From Candidatus Bathyarchaeota archaeon (GTDB lineage: Archaea; Thermoproteota; Bathyarchaeia; Bathyarchaeales; Bathyarchaeaceae), in the NCBI GenBank assembly GCA_023136395.1, contig JAGLRI010000035.1, positions 1-10,614 of the forward strand: 10,614 nt of DNA. The letters are read 5' to 3'. Below the pieces are notes generated by a model, which was not told the DNA's origin, ran no database searches, and saw nothing but the letters and a program-made list of their open reading frames with translations. The translations under genes and the position numbers were made by a program. Below, one piece after another: positions 1 to 6,410 of the stretch (position 1 is the first letter of the stretch; every line of letters starts with the position of its first letter).

Positions 1-72
1 TATTTAGAACGTATAGCAGACATGTGCGCAGATACAGCTGACCATATTAGAGTGCTGGCACTTCATGGTTAG
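1..72 (+). CDS. PhoU/DUF47-like protein, C-terminal end (5' truncated by the window)
   Basis: Frame 1 is open from the first base and ends at TAG 70-72, giving 23 residues that start YLERIADMCADTADHIR. The pattern LERIAD followed by a helical A/D-rich stretch resembles the last helix of PhoU and of the related DUF47 phosphate-transport regulators, where a three-helix bundle repeat ends with E-x-I-x-D. These proteins normally act in the cytoplasm, next to Pit or Pst phosphate transporters. Only the tail is visible, so PhoU and DUF47 cannot be told apart and no partner gene can be seen. The assignment rests on one short motif, but the frame ends cleanly and the following gap carries nothing that continues it. 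Confidence 0.55.
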   Translation, partial: YLERIADMCADTADHIRVLALHG

Positions 73-394
73 CTAGGTTTAAGAGAAGAGTATCTGTACG
101 ATGTTTTTGGATTCAAGCGCGCACGAATGCATGCAGGAGTAGTCAAGATATAATCTTATTGAGTGAAAACTCCAACTGTGGAATGAGCTAGGATCAAACT
201 CCTTCACTACATTAATTGTATCTTAGTTTACAAAATGACATACAGCAGTAGTAAAAACGCTTCTGCACAAGAGGGATAAAATTGCATACACTCAAGACGT
301 CATCACAGTAGTTCTGTGTGTCAATTCTCTATGCAACTTGAAGTTTGTGCAGGCGTATCTTTATCTTTTTTGTCACAAAAGTTTGAGTAGTAAC

Positions 395-664
395 CTAAAC
401 GAGGGAATCAAGCTCAGATATAGGAGTATGACAAGTATCTTTAAATAATTTAGACGCACACTCAAACGGATTAACGGTTGAAGTGATAGACTCCACCCAT
501 AGCCCCCTCAATAGCTCTTTAATAAGTTTGTGGATCGACTTCGACTTCAACCGTTTACTAAATTTTGAAATGAAGTACCGAAAAAGAGATGAGAATATCA
601 AACTTAATGAAGAAACAAGTCCTACGAATCGATAAAGACTCAACTGTTTCATGCATGCACGCAT
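395..664 (-). CDS. Doubtful small basic membrane-like protein
   Basis: This 89-codon frame starts at ATG 664 and stops at TAG 395; in-frame methionines also lie at residues 1 and 5. Residues 8-30 form one possible hydrophobic segment, rich in Ser, Leu and Phe. A Lys/Arg/Ser-rich stretch and a polar tail follow. No family is recognised. In its favour, an ACTATAAAG element at about 682-689 lies 20-25 bases upstream on this strand, a good distance for a leaderless archaeal start. Against it, there is no Shine-Dalgarno site, the composition is ordinary for AT-rich intergenic DNA, and the start codons lie inside an alternating CATGCATGCACGCAT tract. It may well be chance. Confidence 0.25.
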   Translation of the reverse strand: MRACMKQLSLYRFVGLVSSLSLIFSSLFRYFISKFSKRLKSKSIHKLIKELLRGLWVESITSTVNPFECASKLFKDTCHTPISELDSLV

Positions 665-681
665 TAAAGAACAGCAAGAAA

Positions 682-690
682 TCTTTATAG
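682..690. promoter_or_regulatory. Possible bidirectional TATA box between the small ORF and ubiA
   Basis: TCTTTATAG on the plus strand reads CTATAAAGA on the minus strand, so it could serve either direction. On the plus strand a start about 25 bases downstream would fall near 710, ahead of the UbiA start candidates. On the minus strand it would fall near 660, at the start of the doubtful ORF. This is sequence resemblance only. Confidence 0.35.
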
Positions 691-772
691 TGTTTTAAAC
701 AGGAACCTCATGCGTTTGCTCAGACGAGTAATAGTTAATATTTCTTTTAGGTATTTATCTATGGATTTTACC

Positions 773-892
773 ATGTCTGAGAAGAAAGGTTCAATATTCA
801 CGGTTTCGAGGCCAGAGTTTCTTCCTGCGAATTTGGGTTCGCTCTTCCTGGGATTTTCCTGGGCTATTAGTCCGCCCACAAGTTTGACTTGA
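773..892 (+). pseudogene. UbiA-family prenyltransferase, 5' part ending at an in-frame TGA
   Basis: This segment encodes the N-terminus of the UbiA protein whose main frame follows at 959. Residues 13-31 (RPEFLPANLGSLFLGFSWA) match the usual UbiA opening, R-P plus a hydrophobic first helix. The frame stops at TGA 890-892 and continues in the same frame for 22 codons, containing a second helix, into the NxxxDxxxD motif. I chose ATG 773 because UbiA proteins usually begin 10-20 residues before R-P; ATG 761 and ATG 710 are in-frame alternatives. Since one codon alone breaks the frame, this is a recent nonsense mutation or a base-calling error. Readthrough is less likely, because TGA ends other genes in this window. 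Confidence 0.75.
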
Positions 893-958
893 GGATTAGT
901 TACACGGATTGTATTATGCTTTTTAACAATCACACTTATCTCTGCTTTTGGAGCTCAA

Positions 959-1741
959 TTGAATACATTGTCAGATTATGAGTTGGATTTGAGGGACAAA
1001 CGGAAGAAACATCTGACCTGGGCGATGGATCGCTTGGGGCGGAGAAAAGTCAAAGCTTTCATAGTTGCCGAATTCTTGCTAAGCTTGTTTCCTCTATATT
1101 TTTTAGTTCAGATCGGGGGAAAGCTTCCCCCGATATTTCTGTGGATATTTGGAACATTCCTAGCTTATGCTTATTCTATGCCTCCGATAAGGCTAAAGAA
1201 GAGGTCTTGGATGCAGATGATCGCAATCATCCTAGTCCTTTCGGTATTCCCGATGCTGTTTGTATTCTATACATTCGCACACGAAATGAGCTTCTTATTC
1301 ATACATTTTCTGTCGGGACAGGCTTTGACTGTGTATAGTGTGATTATACCGACTGAGATCCGAGATTATTTCGTGGACAATTCAATGGGAGTCGAGACGA
1401 TGACTGTGCGGCTCGGCCTCGTAAAGGCTTCTTTCTTGAGCATTATGTTAATAATTGTGGGAGGTATACTCTGTGGGACAGCATTCTTTCTAGCGCTGCT
1501 TTACGGACATCATCCAATCTTGAGCGTCTTCCTCTTCGTCATAATAGTGGCTAATTTTTATGTTCTAAGACAGTATAAGAGGCTTCATTCACTATCTAAG
1601 AACTATGAGGCCACAAAGAATGGTTCAATCGCGGAGGAAATTACGGATTTGGCTGCAAACAATCCGAAGTGGATTACAGTTGTTACCCAATCTCTCGTCT
1701 TAATGTCCATTATACTTCTAGTAGAAAAAATATTGCTCTAA
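959..1741 (+). CDS. UbiA-family prenyltransferase, main open frame (lacks helix 1 and most of helix 2)
   Basis: UbiA enzymes are integral membrane transferases that move an isoprenoid chain from its diphosphate to an acceptor (quinone precursor, haem, chlorophyll precursor or archaeal glycerol lipid). The first Asp-rich motif NxxxDxxxD is at residues 2-10 (NTLSDYELD), immediately after the TTG start. The loop YSMPPIRLK, typical of the family, is at about residues 77-85, and the second motif DxxxD (DYFVD) lies near residue 136, followed by GVETMTVRLG. Several helices follow. A start at TTG 959 leaves no room for the first two helices; the same frame upstream (893-958) supplies helix 2, and 773-889 supplies helix 1, so this TTG is unlikely to be the native start. 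Across the TGA the protein would be about 322 residues. The acceptor cannot be told, and no quinone or lipid pathway gene is adjacent. Confidence 0.85.
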   Translation: MNTLSDYELDLRDKRKKHLTWAMDRLGRRKVKAFIVAEFLLSLFPLYFLVQIGGKLPPIFLWIFGTFLAYAYSMPPIRLKKRSWMQMIAIILVLSVFPMLFVFYTFAHEMSFLFIHFLSGQALTVYSVIIPTEIRDYFVDNSMGVETMTVRLGLVKASFLSIMLIIVGGILCGTAFFLALLYGHHPILSVFLFVIIVANFYVLRQYKRLHSLSKNYEATKNGSIAEEITDLAANNPKWITVVTQSLVLMSIILLVEKILL

Positions 1742-1865
1742 ATGTATGATTGGTAAAATTTAGATTTGCGTCTACCCATAGGACGTGGAAATATAAAGTA
1801 GGAAAATATGAAATATATATCAAGCAGACTGATGAAATCGAAAAACGTTAAATAAGTTGAGAAAA

Positions 1866-2483
1866 ATGAGTCTTAGTAGCCTTATAGTTGGCGCACTAAC
1901 TATATCCACCATTCACGCAATCTTACCGAGCCACTGGTTAACCTTTGTTCTGGTTGGAAGCGCTCAGAGATGGAGTAAAAGTAAGATTATGAGAATTGTA
2001 TTCTTAGCTGGAAGTGGCCATGTTCTGATGACTACTATACTTGGTCTCATTACAGCTTCCATAGCAAAGGGAATTTTGCCTTATCTTAGCTATCTTGAGA
2101 CCTATGTTACAAGTGGAATACTCATCATCTTAGGTCTCATCTACATCTTTTTAGGAGTTACCCACAAAAGTAACCACAATCATTCCTCGAAAAAGGGGTC
2201 CTCTGATAAGGCAACTGCAACCTCCCTTTTCTTGATGCTCACCCTTTCCCCCTGTGAGGCCATGATTCCTATTTTCTTTGCCGGAAGCATTCTTGGATGG
2301 CAAACCCTCCTAATACTCTCACTAATTATGACATTAGGCACAATCAGCGGCATGCTCGCCCTGACTTATCTAACCTTAGTAGGGTATAAGAGAATTCATT
2401 TCCCGTGGCTGGAGGAAAATGAAAGGATCGTAATAGGAGCGATCTTACTCGTTTTGGGTGTCTTTGCAGCCTTCTTCAATTGA
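1866..2483 (+). CDS. NicO/LysE-superfamily-like membrane protein, possible metal ion transporter
   Basis: A 205-residue protein with about six membrane helices in two halves. Near the N-terminus is HAILPSHW (His17, His23), and GSGH puts His52 in the second helix region. A His-containing hydrophilic loop follows at residues 100-106 (HKSNHNH), then LTLSPCEAMIP at 126-135. The HAxxxxH arrangement, the central His-rich loop and the SPCE segment recall NicO/RcnA-type nickel-cobalt transporters and related LysE/DsbD-like membrane proteins of unassigned substrate. Metal transport is inference. Start: ATG 1866; TTG 1857 adds three residues. A TATA-like run, AAATATATATC, lies at about 1811-1820. It follows ubiA by 124 bases on the same strand, too far to assume one operon. 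The gene converges on the AEC permease. Confidence 0.6.
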   Translation: MSLSSLIVGALTISTIHAILPSHWLTFVLVGSAQRWSKSKIMRIVFLAGSGHVLMTTILGLITASIAKGILPYLSYLETYVTSGILIILGLIYIFLGVTHKSNHNHSSKKGSSDKATATSLFLMLTLSPCEAMIPIFFAGSILGWQTLLILSLIMTLGTISGMLALTYLTLVGYKRIHFPWLEENERIVIGAILLVLGVFAAFFN

Positions 2484-2593
2484 TGACTCCACATATACTG
2501 GTTATATATTCAAAGAAATGAAAGACAGGAAAAATTCTTAGATATACGCGCGCATTTTATGTGGATAAACTAGGCTGAATCTGTTATTACAAT
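2484..2593. other. Convergent gap with an alternating pyrimidine-purine tract
   Basis: The gap separates two converging genes. It has no long T-run on either strand. At 2542-2555 a 14-base strictly alternating tract, ATATACGCGCGCAT, is followed by TTT. The element CGCGCATTTT (2549-2558) recurs at 6178-6187. Confidence 0.5.
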
Positions 2594-3529
2594 TTATATT
2601 TGTCCTAAAAACAGAAGCCATAAGTTTAGGGATATACCTGCTACCAGCGAGGAAATTAGGATTAATGAGGGAATTGTATCTTTATAAAAGTCGTAGCGTT
2701 CGCTCAGAACTATCATCGAAGTTGCAATGGGCATGCCTTGCATGAGCACGATTATTGATTTTTCTAAAGTTGTTAGGTTGAAAAACATAGTTGTTAAGAC
2801 AGCAATTACGGGTAGGAGAATTATTCTTAAGGAACTTAGGGTGAAAGCTTCAGCTATGTTTGTGTATTTTCTTCCGTAGAGGAAAACTCCAAGCATGAAG
2901 ATGGCTACTGCAGAGGTTGTGCCTCCTAGCATGTGTAAAGAAGTAGATAGAGGATGGGGAATCTCTATCCTTAAAAGGGAAAATACCATGCCTAAAAAGA
3001 TTGATAAGATCAATGGGTTTCTGGAAAGCTTTGAGGCAACCGTTTTTAAGCCTATCCACATCGTGAATCTTTCGAGTTTGTACAATTCCAATACAGTAAT
3101 GGAGATGGGGACACTTAAAATGGAAGTAAAAGCCGCCGATAAAGTTGCGAGGTGTTCCCCCTGAGGTCCGGAAAACGCGAACATGATGAAGGGTATCCCG
3201 AAGAAGGCTAAACTCCCGAAAATCGTGCTTAGAATCAAGAGGTAGAGGGTGTTTTTTTTAAATCTGAATGTTAGGTAAGTTAGAACGTAAATTATAACAA
3301 CTATTAAAATTGGAATGTCTCCCACAAGCATGTATCTGAGAGTTTCTGAAGTGAAGTGGATTTCACTCATGTTAATAAAAAACAAAGCGGGTAACGCAAA
3401 ATAATAGACGTAGGCACTGAGCACCCGTTCGTCACCGGATCTTAGAAGATTGATTCTTCTTGAAAGGAAACCCAAACCTAGTAGTAGAAATATGGGTAGG
3501 GTTGTTCGTACAAAGATGGTGCTTGTCAT
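2594..3529 (-). CDS. AEC-family permease (auxin efflux carrier-like)
   Basis: A 311-residue integral membrane protein of about ten helices, the normal size for the AEC family. These carriers export or take up organic anions such as malate or auxin-like acids. Visible family marks are FALPALFF at 44-51 in the second helix, the mid-protein RNPLILSIFLGMVFSLL segment at 170-186 that opens the second half, and GMPIATSMIVLSERYD at 265-280, matching the conserved C-terminal MP-x-A-x-x region. Start ATG 3529 is supported by GGAGG at 3533-3537, only three bases upstream, and by a TATA-like element near 3584-3593. It is transcribed away from the ABC operon and towards the NicO-like gene, so it is a single-gene unit. 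Substrate unknown. Confidence 0.9.
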   Translation of the reverse strand: MTSTIFVRTTLPIFLLLGLGFLSRRINLLRSGDERVLSAYVYYFALPALFFINMSEIHFTSETLRYMLVGDIPILIVVIIYVLTYLTFRFKKNTLYLLILSTIFGSLAFFGIPFIMFAFSGPQGEHLATLSAAFTSILSVPISITVLELYKLERFTMWIGLKTVASKLSRNPLILSIFLGMVFSLLRIEIPHPLSTSLHMLGGTTSAVAIFMLGVFLYGRKYTNIAEAFTLSSLRIILLPVIAVLTTMFFNLTTLEKSIIVLMQGMPIATSMIVLSERYDFYKDTIPSLILISSLVAGISLNLWLLFLGQI

Positions 3530-3583
3530 TATCCTCCATTTTAATTAGCTAATAAGAGTTTTATTAGTATTCTAAAAATTTCT

Positions 3584-3593
3584 CTTTTTATAT
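3584..3593 (-). promoter_or_regulatory. TATA box for the AEC permease
   Basis: Read on the minus strand the sequence is ATATAAAAAG, a good archaeal box A. About 25 bases downstream puts a start near 3560, leaving a leader of about 30 bases that contains the GGAGG site at 3533-3537. Confidence 0.45.
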
Positions 3594-3741
3594 TCTGTTA
3601 TGTCGTATACGTTAGCTGTTGTTTTTTCGTAATAGTAACTCTGACTTTGCATACACGGAAGCTTTTTGAGTAAAGGAAAACTAGAAAACAACTTGATATT
3701 AGGAGGAACAACCATCTCATAATTTGAATTTAGGTGTAGAC

Positions 3742-4503
3742 ATGTTGCCGGAAAGATCATTGATTGTGCAGCAAGTTGACGTCTGGAAGGCTTATGATGG
3801 TGTCCAAGCGCTTCAAGGTCTTAATCTAGAGGTCTTTAGAGGAGAGACTTTTGGGTTAGTTGGGCCTAATGGCGCAGGTAAGACAACCACAATGAAGATA
3901 ATTGTTGGACTCCTGAGGATGGACAAAGGTCGCGTTAATGTTGGTAAGTTCGATATCGAGAAGAATCCCTACGAGTATAAGAGGCTCATCGGGTATGTCC
4001 CAGAGATGGTGTCGTTACCCGACTACTTGACTACTGGTGAATTCCTAACTTACGTAGGTAAAATTAGGAATGTTCCGGTAGATGTAATAGAAGAGAGAAA
4101 GAATTTTTTTCTCAGAATATTCGATCTCGAAGAGAGGCGAGATAGTTTGATTCTATCCTTATCTCGAGGTATGAAGCAGAAGACTGCTATGGCGGCAGGT
4201 CTCATTCATGATCCTGATCTTCTGATTCTTGATGAACCATTTTATGGAATTGATCCTGCAGGGCAGCGTAAGCTGAAGGATCTGTTTAATAAAAGGCTTC
4301 TAGATAACAAATCGATCTTCATGGCAACGCACATGTTGGATACAGCTGAAAGAATGTGTGATAGGGTTGCCATAATCCATAATGGCCGAAAGATAGCCTC
4401 TGGAGACATGAAGGACCTACACAATCTTTCAAAGACAGGTGAAGACTCAACGTTGGAGGAGGTCTTCTTAAAACTCACACAAGAAGCCGAAGTTGCATCG
4501 TGA
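3742..4503 (+). CDS. ABC transporter ATP-binding protein (ABC-2 type exporter)
   Basis: A 253-residue cytoplasmic ATPase that would power the permease encoded next. Walker A is GPNGAGKTT (41-49), the Q-loop region is GYVPEMVSLPDY (84-95), with Glu where many family members have Gln. The signature is LSRGMKQ (140-146), Walker B LLILDEP (160-166), the D-loop GIDP (169-172) and the switch His is His197 in ATHMLD. All catalytic residues are intact. The EVF-x-LT ending is usual in the drug/Na+ export (CcmA/NatA-like) group. Start ATG 3742 is preferred over TTG 3724 because AGGTG (3732-3736) sits five bases upstream. A stronger AGGAGG at 3701-3706 has no start codon at a workable distance. The permease begins 56 bases after the stop, so the two are very probably co-transcribed. 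Substrate unknown. Confidence 0.93.
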   Translation: MLPERSLIVQQVDVWKAYDGVQALQGLNLEVFRGETFGLVGPNGAGKTTTMKIIVGLLRMDKGRVNVGKFDIEKNPYEYKRLIGYVPEMVSLPDYLTTGEFLTYVGKIRNVPVDVIEERKNFFLRIFDLEERRDSLILSLSRGMKQKTAMAAGLIHDPDLLILDEPFYGIDPAGQRKLKDLFNKRLLDNKSIFMATHMLDTAERMCDRVAIIHNGRKIASGDMKDLHNLSKTGEDSTLEEVFLKLTQEAEVAS

Positions 4504-4529
4504 AGAGTCTACTCAACAGAGGTAGAAGC

Positions 4530-4559
4530 ATGGACTTCAGCTTTAAAAGGGGAAAATAA
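4530..4559 (+). CDS. Possible nine-residue leader peptide ahead of the ABC permease
   Basis: ATG 4530 is preceded by GAGGT (4519-4523) at six bases and encodes MDFSFKRGK. Its TAA (4557-4559) directly abuts the permease ATG at 4560. The purine-rich AAAAGGGGA that should recruit ribosomes to the permease lies inside this mini-ORF. That arrangement would couple translation of the two. Nine codons is short enough to arise by chance, so only the combination of a ribosome site and an exact stop/start junction supports it. Confidence 0.25.
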   Translation: MDFSFKRGK

Positions 4560-6098
4560 ATGGGTTTAATATTCGACGTGTATAAGCTCAAGTTGAAGGT
4601 CTTTTTTGGTTCACTTAAGGCTTCAAAACTCAGCGTAATCCTGCTTCTCTCTTATTCTCTCGCTATGATTCCAGCAATAGTTGGGATCCTAATATTGTCC
4701 ATCGACTTGATAAAGGAATCAACAGATTTGATGTTTTACACGAACACGTTATCTGCTATATTATCGACGTTCTTGGCCTTGAATCTCATATTAACCTACC
4801 GAGGAACAACAGCATTTGAGTACGAACAGGATTTCATCTTCACCTCACATATCAAACCTAGAAAATATCTAATCGCTAGTTTGCTTGCTGAAGGAACAGC
4901 CTCTCTTCTCTTTCTATTTCCTCTGCCGATCTTTCTTGCGATCACCGTTTTTTCTCTCAACCTCTCAGTTACAGCAACACTATCGATATTCGTCTCGTCT
5001 TTTCTCTTATTCCTTTTCGCTTCACTTGTAAGAAGTTCATTCTCAATTTTTGGTGCAATATACAAGACTTCGATGAAGACTTTAACGACTATACTGATAA
5101 TCATTCTTCTGTTCCCAGCAGCCAGCATCTTTATTGCTGTACCAATTAACTATGTTGTTCTTCCGTATCCGACAACGTTTACTGCGCAGATACTACTCAG
5201 TTCGCTCGCTAATGCGACTTCATCACCCACCTCCGTATTTGGTTTTTCCTTATATGTCCTTGCGTCTCTGGTATGTTTCTTCATCGCGTCTAAGAGAAAC
5301 TTCTTTCAATTTACTTACACTGTTCCTCTCATCTCGGCTTTTGATATGTCCATGAGGATGCAGACAATGAAAGCGGATACGAATATCAGATTTTTTTCGA
5401 AGGTTGGATTGAAGATAGCCTTAACCTCCGAATCGAAATCACTTCTAACATTTCTTATGAAGAAAGAGTTCATCCGGATGCTGAGGGATGGAAGCCTATT
5501 CGTAACGCTGCTACTTTATATAATAACTTCGATTATGGCCGTTGCTGTAAGCTCAAGAGGTATACCAGTACCAATCTGGCTTTTTCTGTTGGTTATTTAC
5601 TCCTTCATCATTCCTCCTATGCTGGTGGGAAACTGGAGAGTCATCGAGATGAAGAGTCTCTGGATACCTTTAACATCAGGATTAAATTTGAGCTATTTAG
5701 CTAGGTCTATGCTTTACGATTTCACAATAATAGCATCTACAGTTCCAGTTGCGATTATTATTGTTTTAACGTTCATTAGTGGAATAGCCCCCTTAATTCC
5801 TTTAGTTTTAGTAATTTCTGTTTCTATGATTGGCTGCTCCGCAAATCTGTATATGGTGATGCATTTTCTGAGTAGAGGAAAAAGAGCAACGCCTTCCATA
5901 ATGATAAGTTGGGTGTCGATTCTTCTTTCAGCTTTACTTCTATCTCCAATTTACGTCTTCATTGTCTTCACCATTCTCTGGAACTTCAGTCTAGCAGTGA
6001 ATGCCACTTTGTCTGTATTCTCACTTGCCTATTCAATGTTGATTTTCAGATTCTTCTCTAAAGCGATAGGTAGGAAAGCGTTGTCCATAGAGTTATAG
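4560..6098 (+). CDS. ABC-2 type transporter permease, two-repeat form
   Basis: A 512-residue, very hydrophobic protein with roughly twelve membrane segments in two six-helix halves. A long, more polar linker at about residues 245-310 contains KKEFIRMLRDGSLF (301-314), the amphipathic lead-in typical of ABC-2 permeases. A matching polar stretch at the very N-terminus (VYKLKLKVFFGSLKASKL) opens the first half. Carrying both halves in one chain suggests that one permease plus two copies of the upstream ATPase make a complete exporter. Start ATG 4560 follows AGGGG (4548-4552) by seven bases. It overlaps nothing and is the last gene of the two-gene operon. The family covers antibiotic, lipid and sodium exporters, and the sequence does not say which applies. 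Confidence 0.85.
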   Translation: MGLIFDVYKLKLKVFFGSLKASKLSVILLLSYSLAMIPAIVGILILSIDLIKESTDLMFYTNTLSAILSTFLALNLILTYRGTTAFEYEQDFIFTSHIKPRKYLIASLLAEGTASLLFLFPLPIFLAITVFSLNLSVTATLSIFVSSFLLFLFASLVRSSFSIFGAIYKTSMKTLTTILIIILLFPAASIFIAVPINYVVLPYPTTFTAQILLSSLANATSSPTSVFGFSLYVLASLVCFFIASKRNFFQFTYTVPLISAFDMSMRMQTMKADTNIRFFSKVGLKIALTSESKSLLTFLMKKEFIRMLRDGSLFVTLLLYIITSIMAVAVSSRGIPVPIWLFLLVIYSFIIPPMLVGNWRVIEMKSLWIPLTSGLNLSYLARSMLYDFTIIASTVPVAIIIVLTFISGIAPLIPLVLVISVSMIGCSANLYMVMHFLSRGKRATPSIMISWVSILLSALLLSPIYVFIVFTILWNFSLAVNATLSVFSLAYSMLIFRFFSKAIGRKALSIEL

Positions 6099-6329
6099 AC
6101 TGTTGTAGAATTGATGATTCTAAGTTTATACCGCATACACTCAGGAGTGTACTCGTAACCTGTTAAATTTCTACGCACGCGCATTTTGTTTAGGTCAAAG
6201 TGGGAATCAGAACCATTCAAACAGCGTCCCTGAATTATTGTGAACATGCAAATAAGCAGGCATGCTAGCTAGTAATAATTAAACATTTATTGAATAATAT
6301 AGAATAATCAAACTCAAGGAGGATTAAAG
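6099..6329. other. Intergenic region with a dyad, a CG-rich alternating tract and probable promoter
   Basis: No gene is seen. From left to right it holds the perfect dyad at 6136-6151, the alternating tract TACGCACGCGCAT (6172-6184), the palindromes GCATGC and CTAGCTAG (around 6260-6272), and an AT-rich stretch at about 6280-6305 (ATTTATTG, AATATAG). The last could be the promoter of the mini-ORF/flavoprotein unit. The dyad could be an operator or the end of the ABC operon. Confidence 0.45.
6136..6151. repeat. Perfect inverted repeat TACACTC-AG-GAGTGTA
   Basis: Seven-base arms separated by two bases, 38 bases after the ABC permease stop. As RNA it would form a six-pair stem with a four-base loop. 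As DNA it has the size of a dimeric regulator site. No T-run follows, so a classical terminator is not supported. Confidence 0.4.
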
Positions 6330-6410
6330 GTGAGATGTGGCGAATGTTTTGTTTTTAAGTATACGGTAGAATGGTGTATGAAAGAAAGTGTGGGAAAGGA
6401 GGATCAATAA
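6330..6410 (+). CDS. 26-residue Cys-containing mini-protein overlapping the flavoprotein start
   Basis: GTG 6330 opens a 26-codon frame ending at TAA 6408-6410, and that TAA shares its last A with the flavoprotein ATG (TAATG). The ribosome site AAGGAGGAT at 6316-6324 is identical, base for base, to the one at 6396-6404 serving the flavoprotein. Both have seven bases between GGAGG and the start codon. The peptide begins MRCGECFVFK and contains cysteines at positions 3, 6 and 16, with a CxxC pair that could bind zinc, iron or an Fe-S cluster. No family is recognised. It may be a real micro-protein partner, a leader peptide that couples translation, or the remnant of a lost Fe-S subunit. The ribosome site and TAATG overlap make translation likely; function is unknown. 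Confidence 0.5.
   Translation: MRCGECFVFKYTVEWCMKESVGKEDQ

Larger units (their letters stand above)
73..708. other. Long intergenic gap, mostly without recognisable genes
   Basis: No protein of recognisable family and no tRNA or rRNA signature is seen on either strand. It is AT-rich with frequent stops. A short hairpin (CACAG/CTGTG, 304-318) and a six-T run (366-371) are present but not adjacent, so they do not form an obvious terminator. The only substantial open frame is the doubtful minus-strand ORF at 395-664. Alternating pyrimidine-purine tracts occur at 117-125 and 650-664. Confidence 0.6.

Noticed and set aside
890..892. TGA read as selenocysteine or a reassigned codon in UbiA.
   Set aside because: UbiA enzymes have no known Sec position here, no selenoprotein machinery is visible, and TGA ends other genes in the window. 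A nonsense mutation or base error is simpler.
685..933. An 82-codon minus-strand frame over the ubiA 5' region.
   Set aside because: It is antisense to the first part of ubiA, which has clear family motifs, so it is a shadow.
3701..3706. Strong AGGAGG ribosome site upstream of the ABC ATPase.
   Set aside because: No ATG, GTG or TTG lies 5-10 bases downstream, and the nearest in-frame TTG is 17 bases away. The weaker AGGTG before ATG 3742 fits better.
6111..6182. C/D-box sRNA, suggested by TGATGA at 6112-6117.
   Set aside because: No CTGA D box follows at a suitable distance. The similar TGATGA at 2480-2485 also lacks a properly spaced D box.
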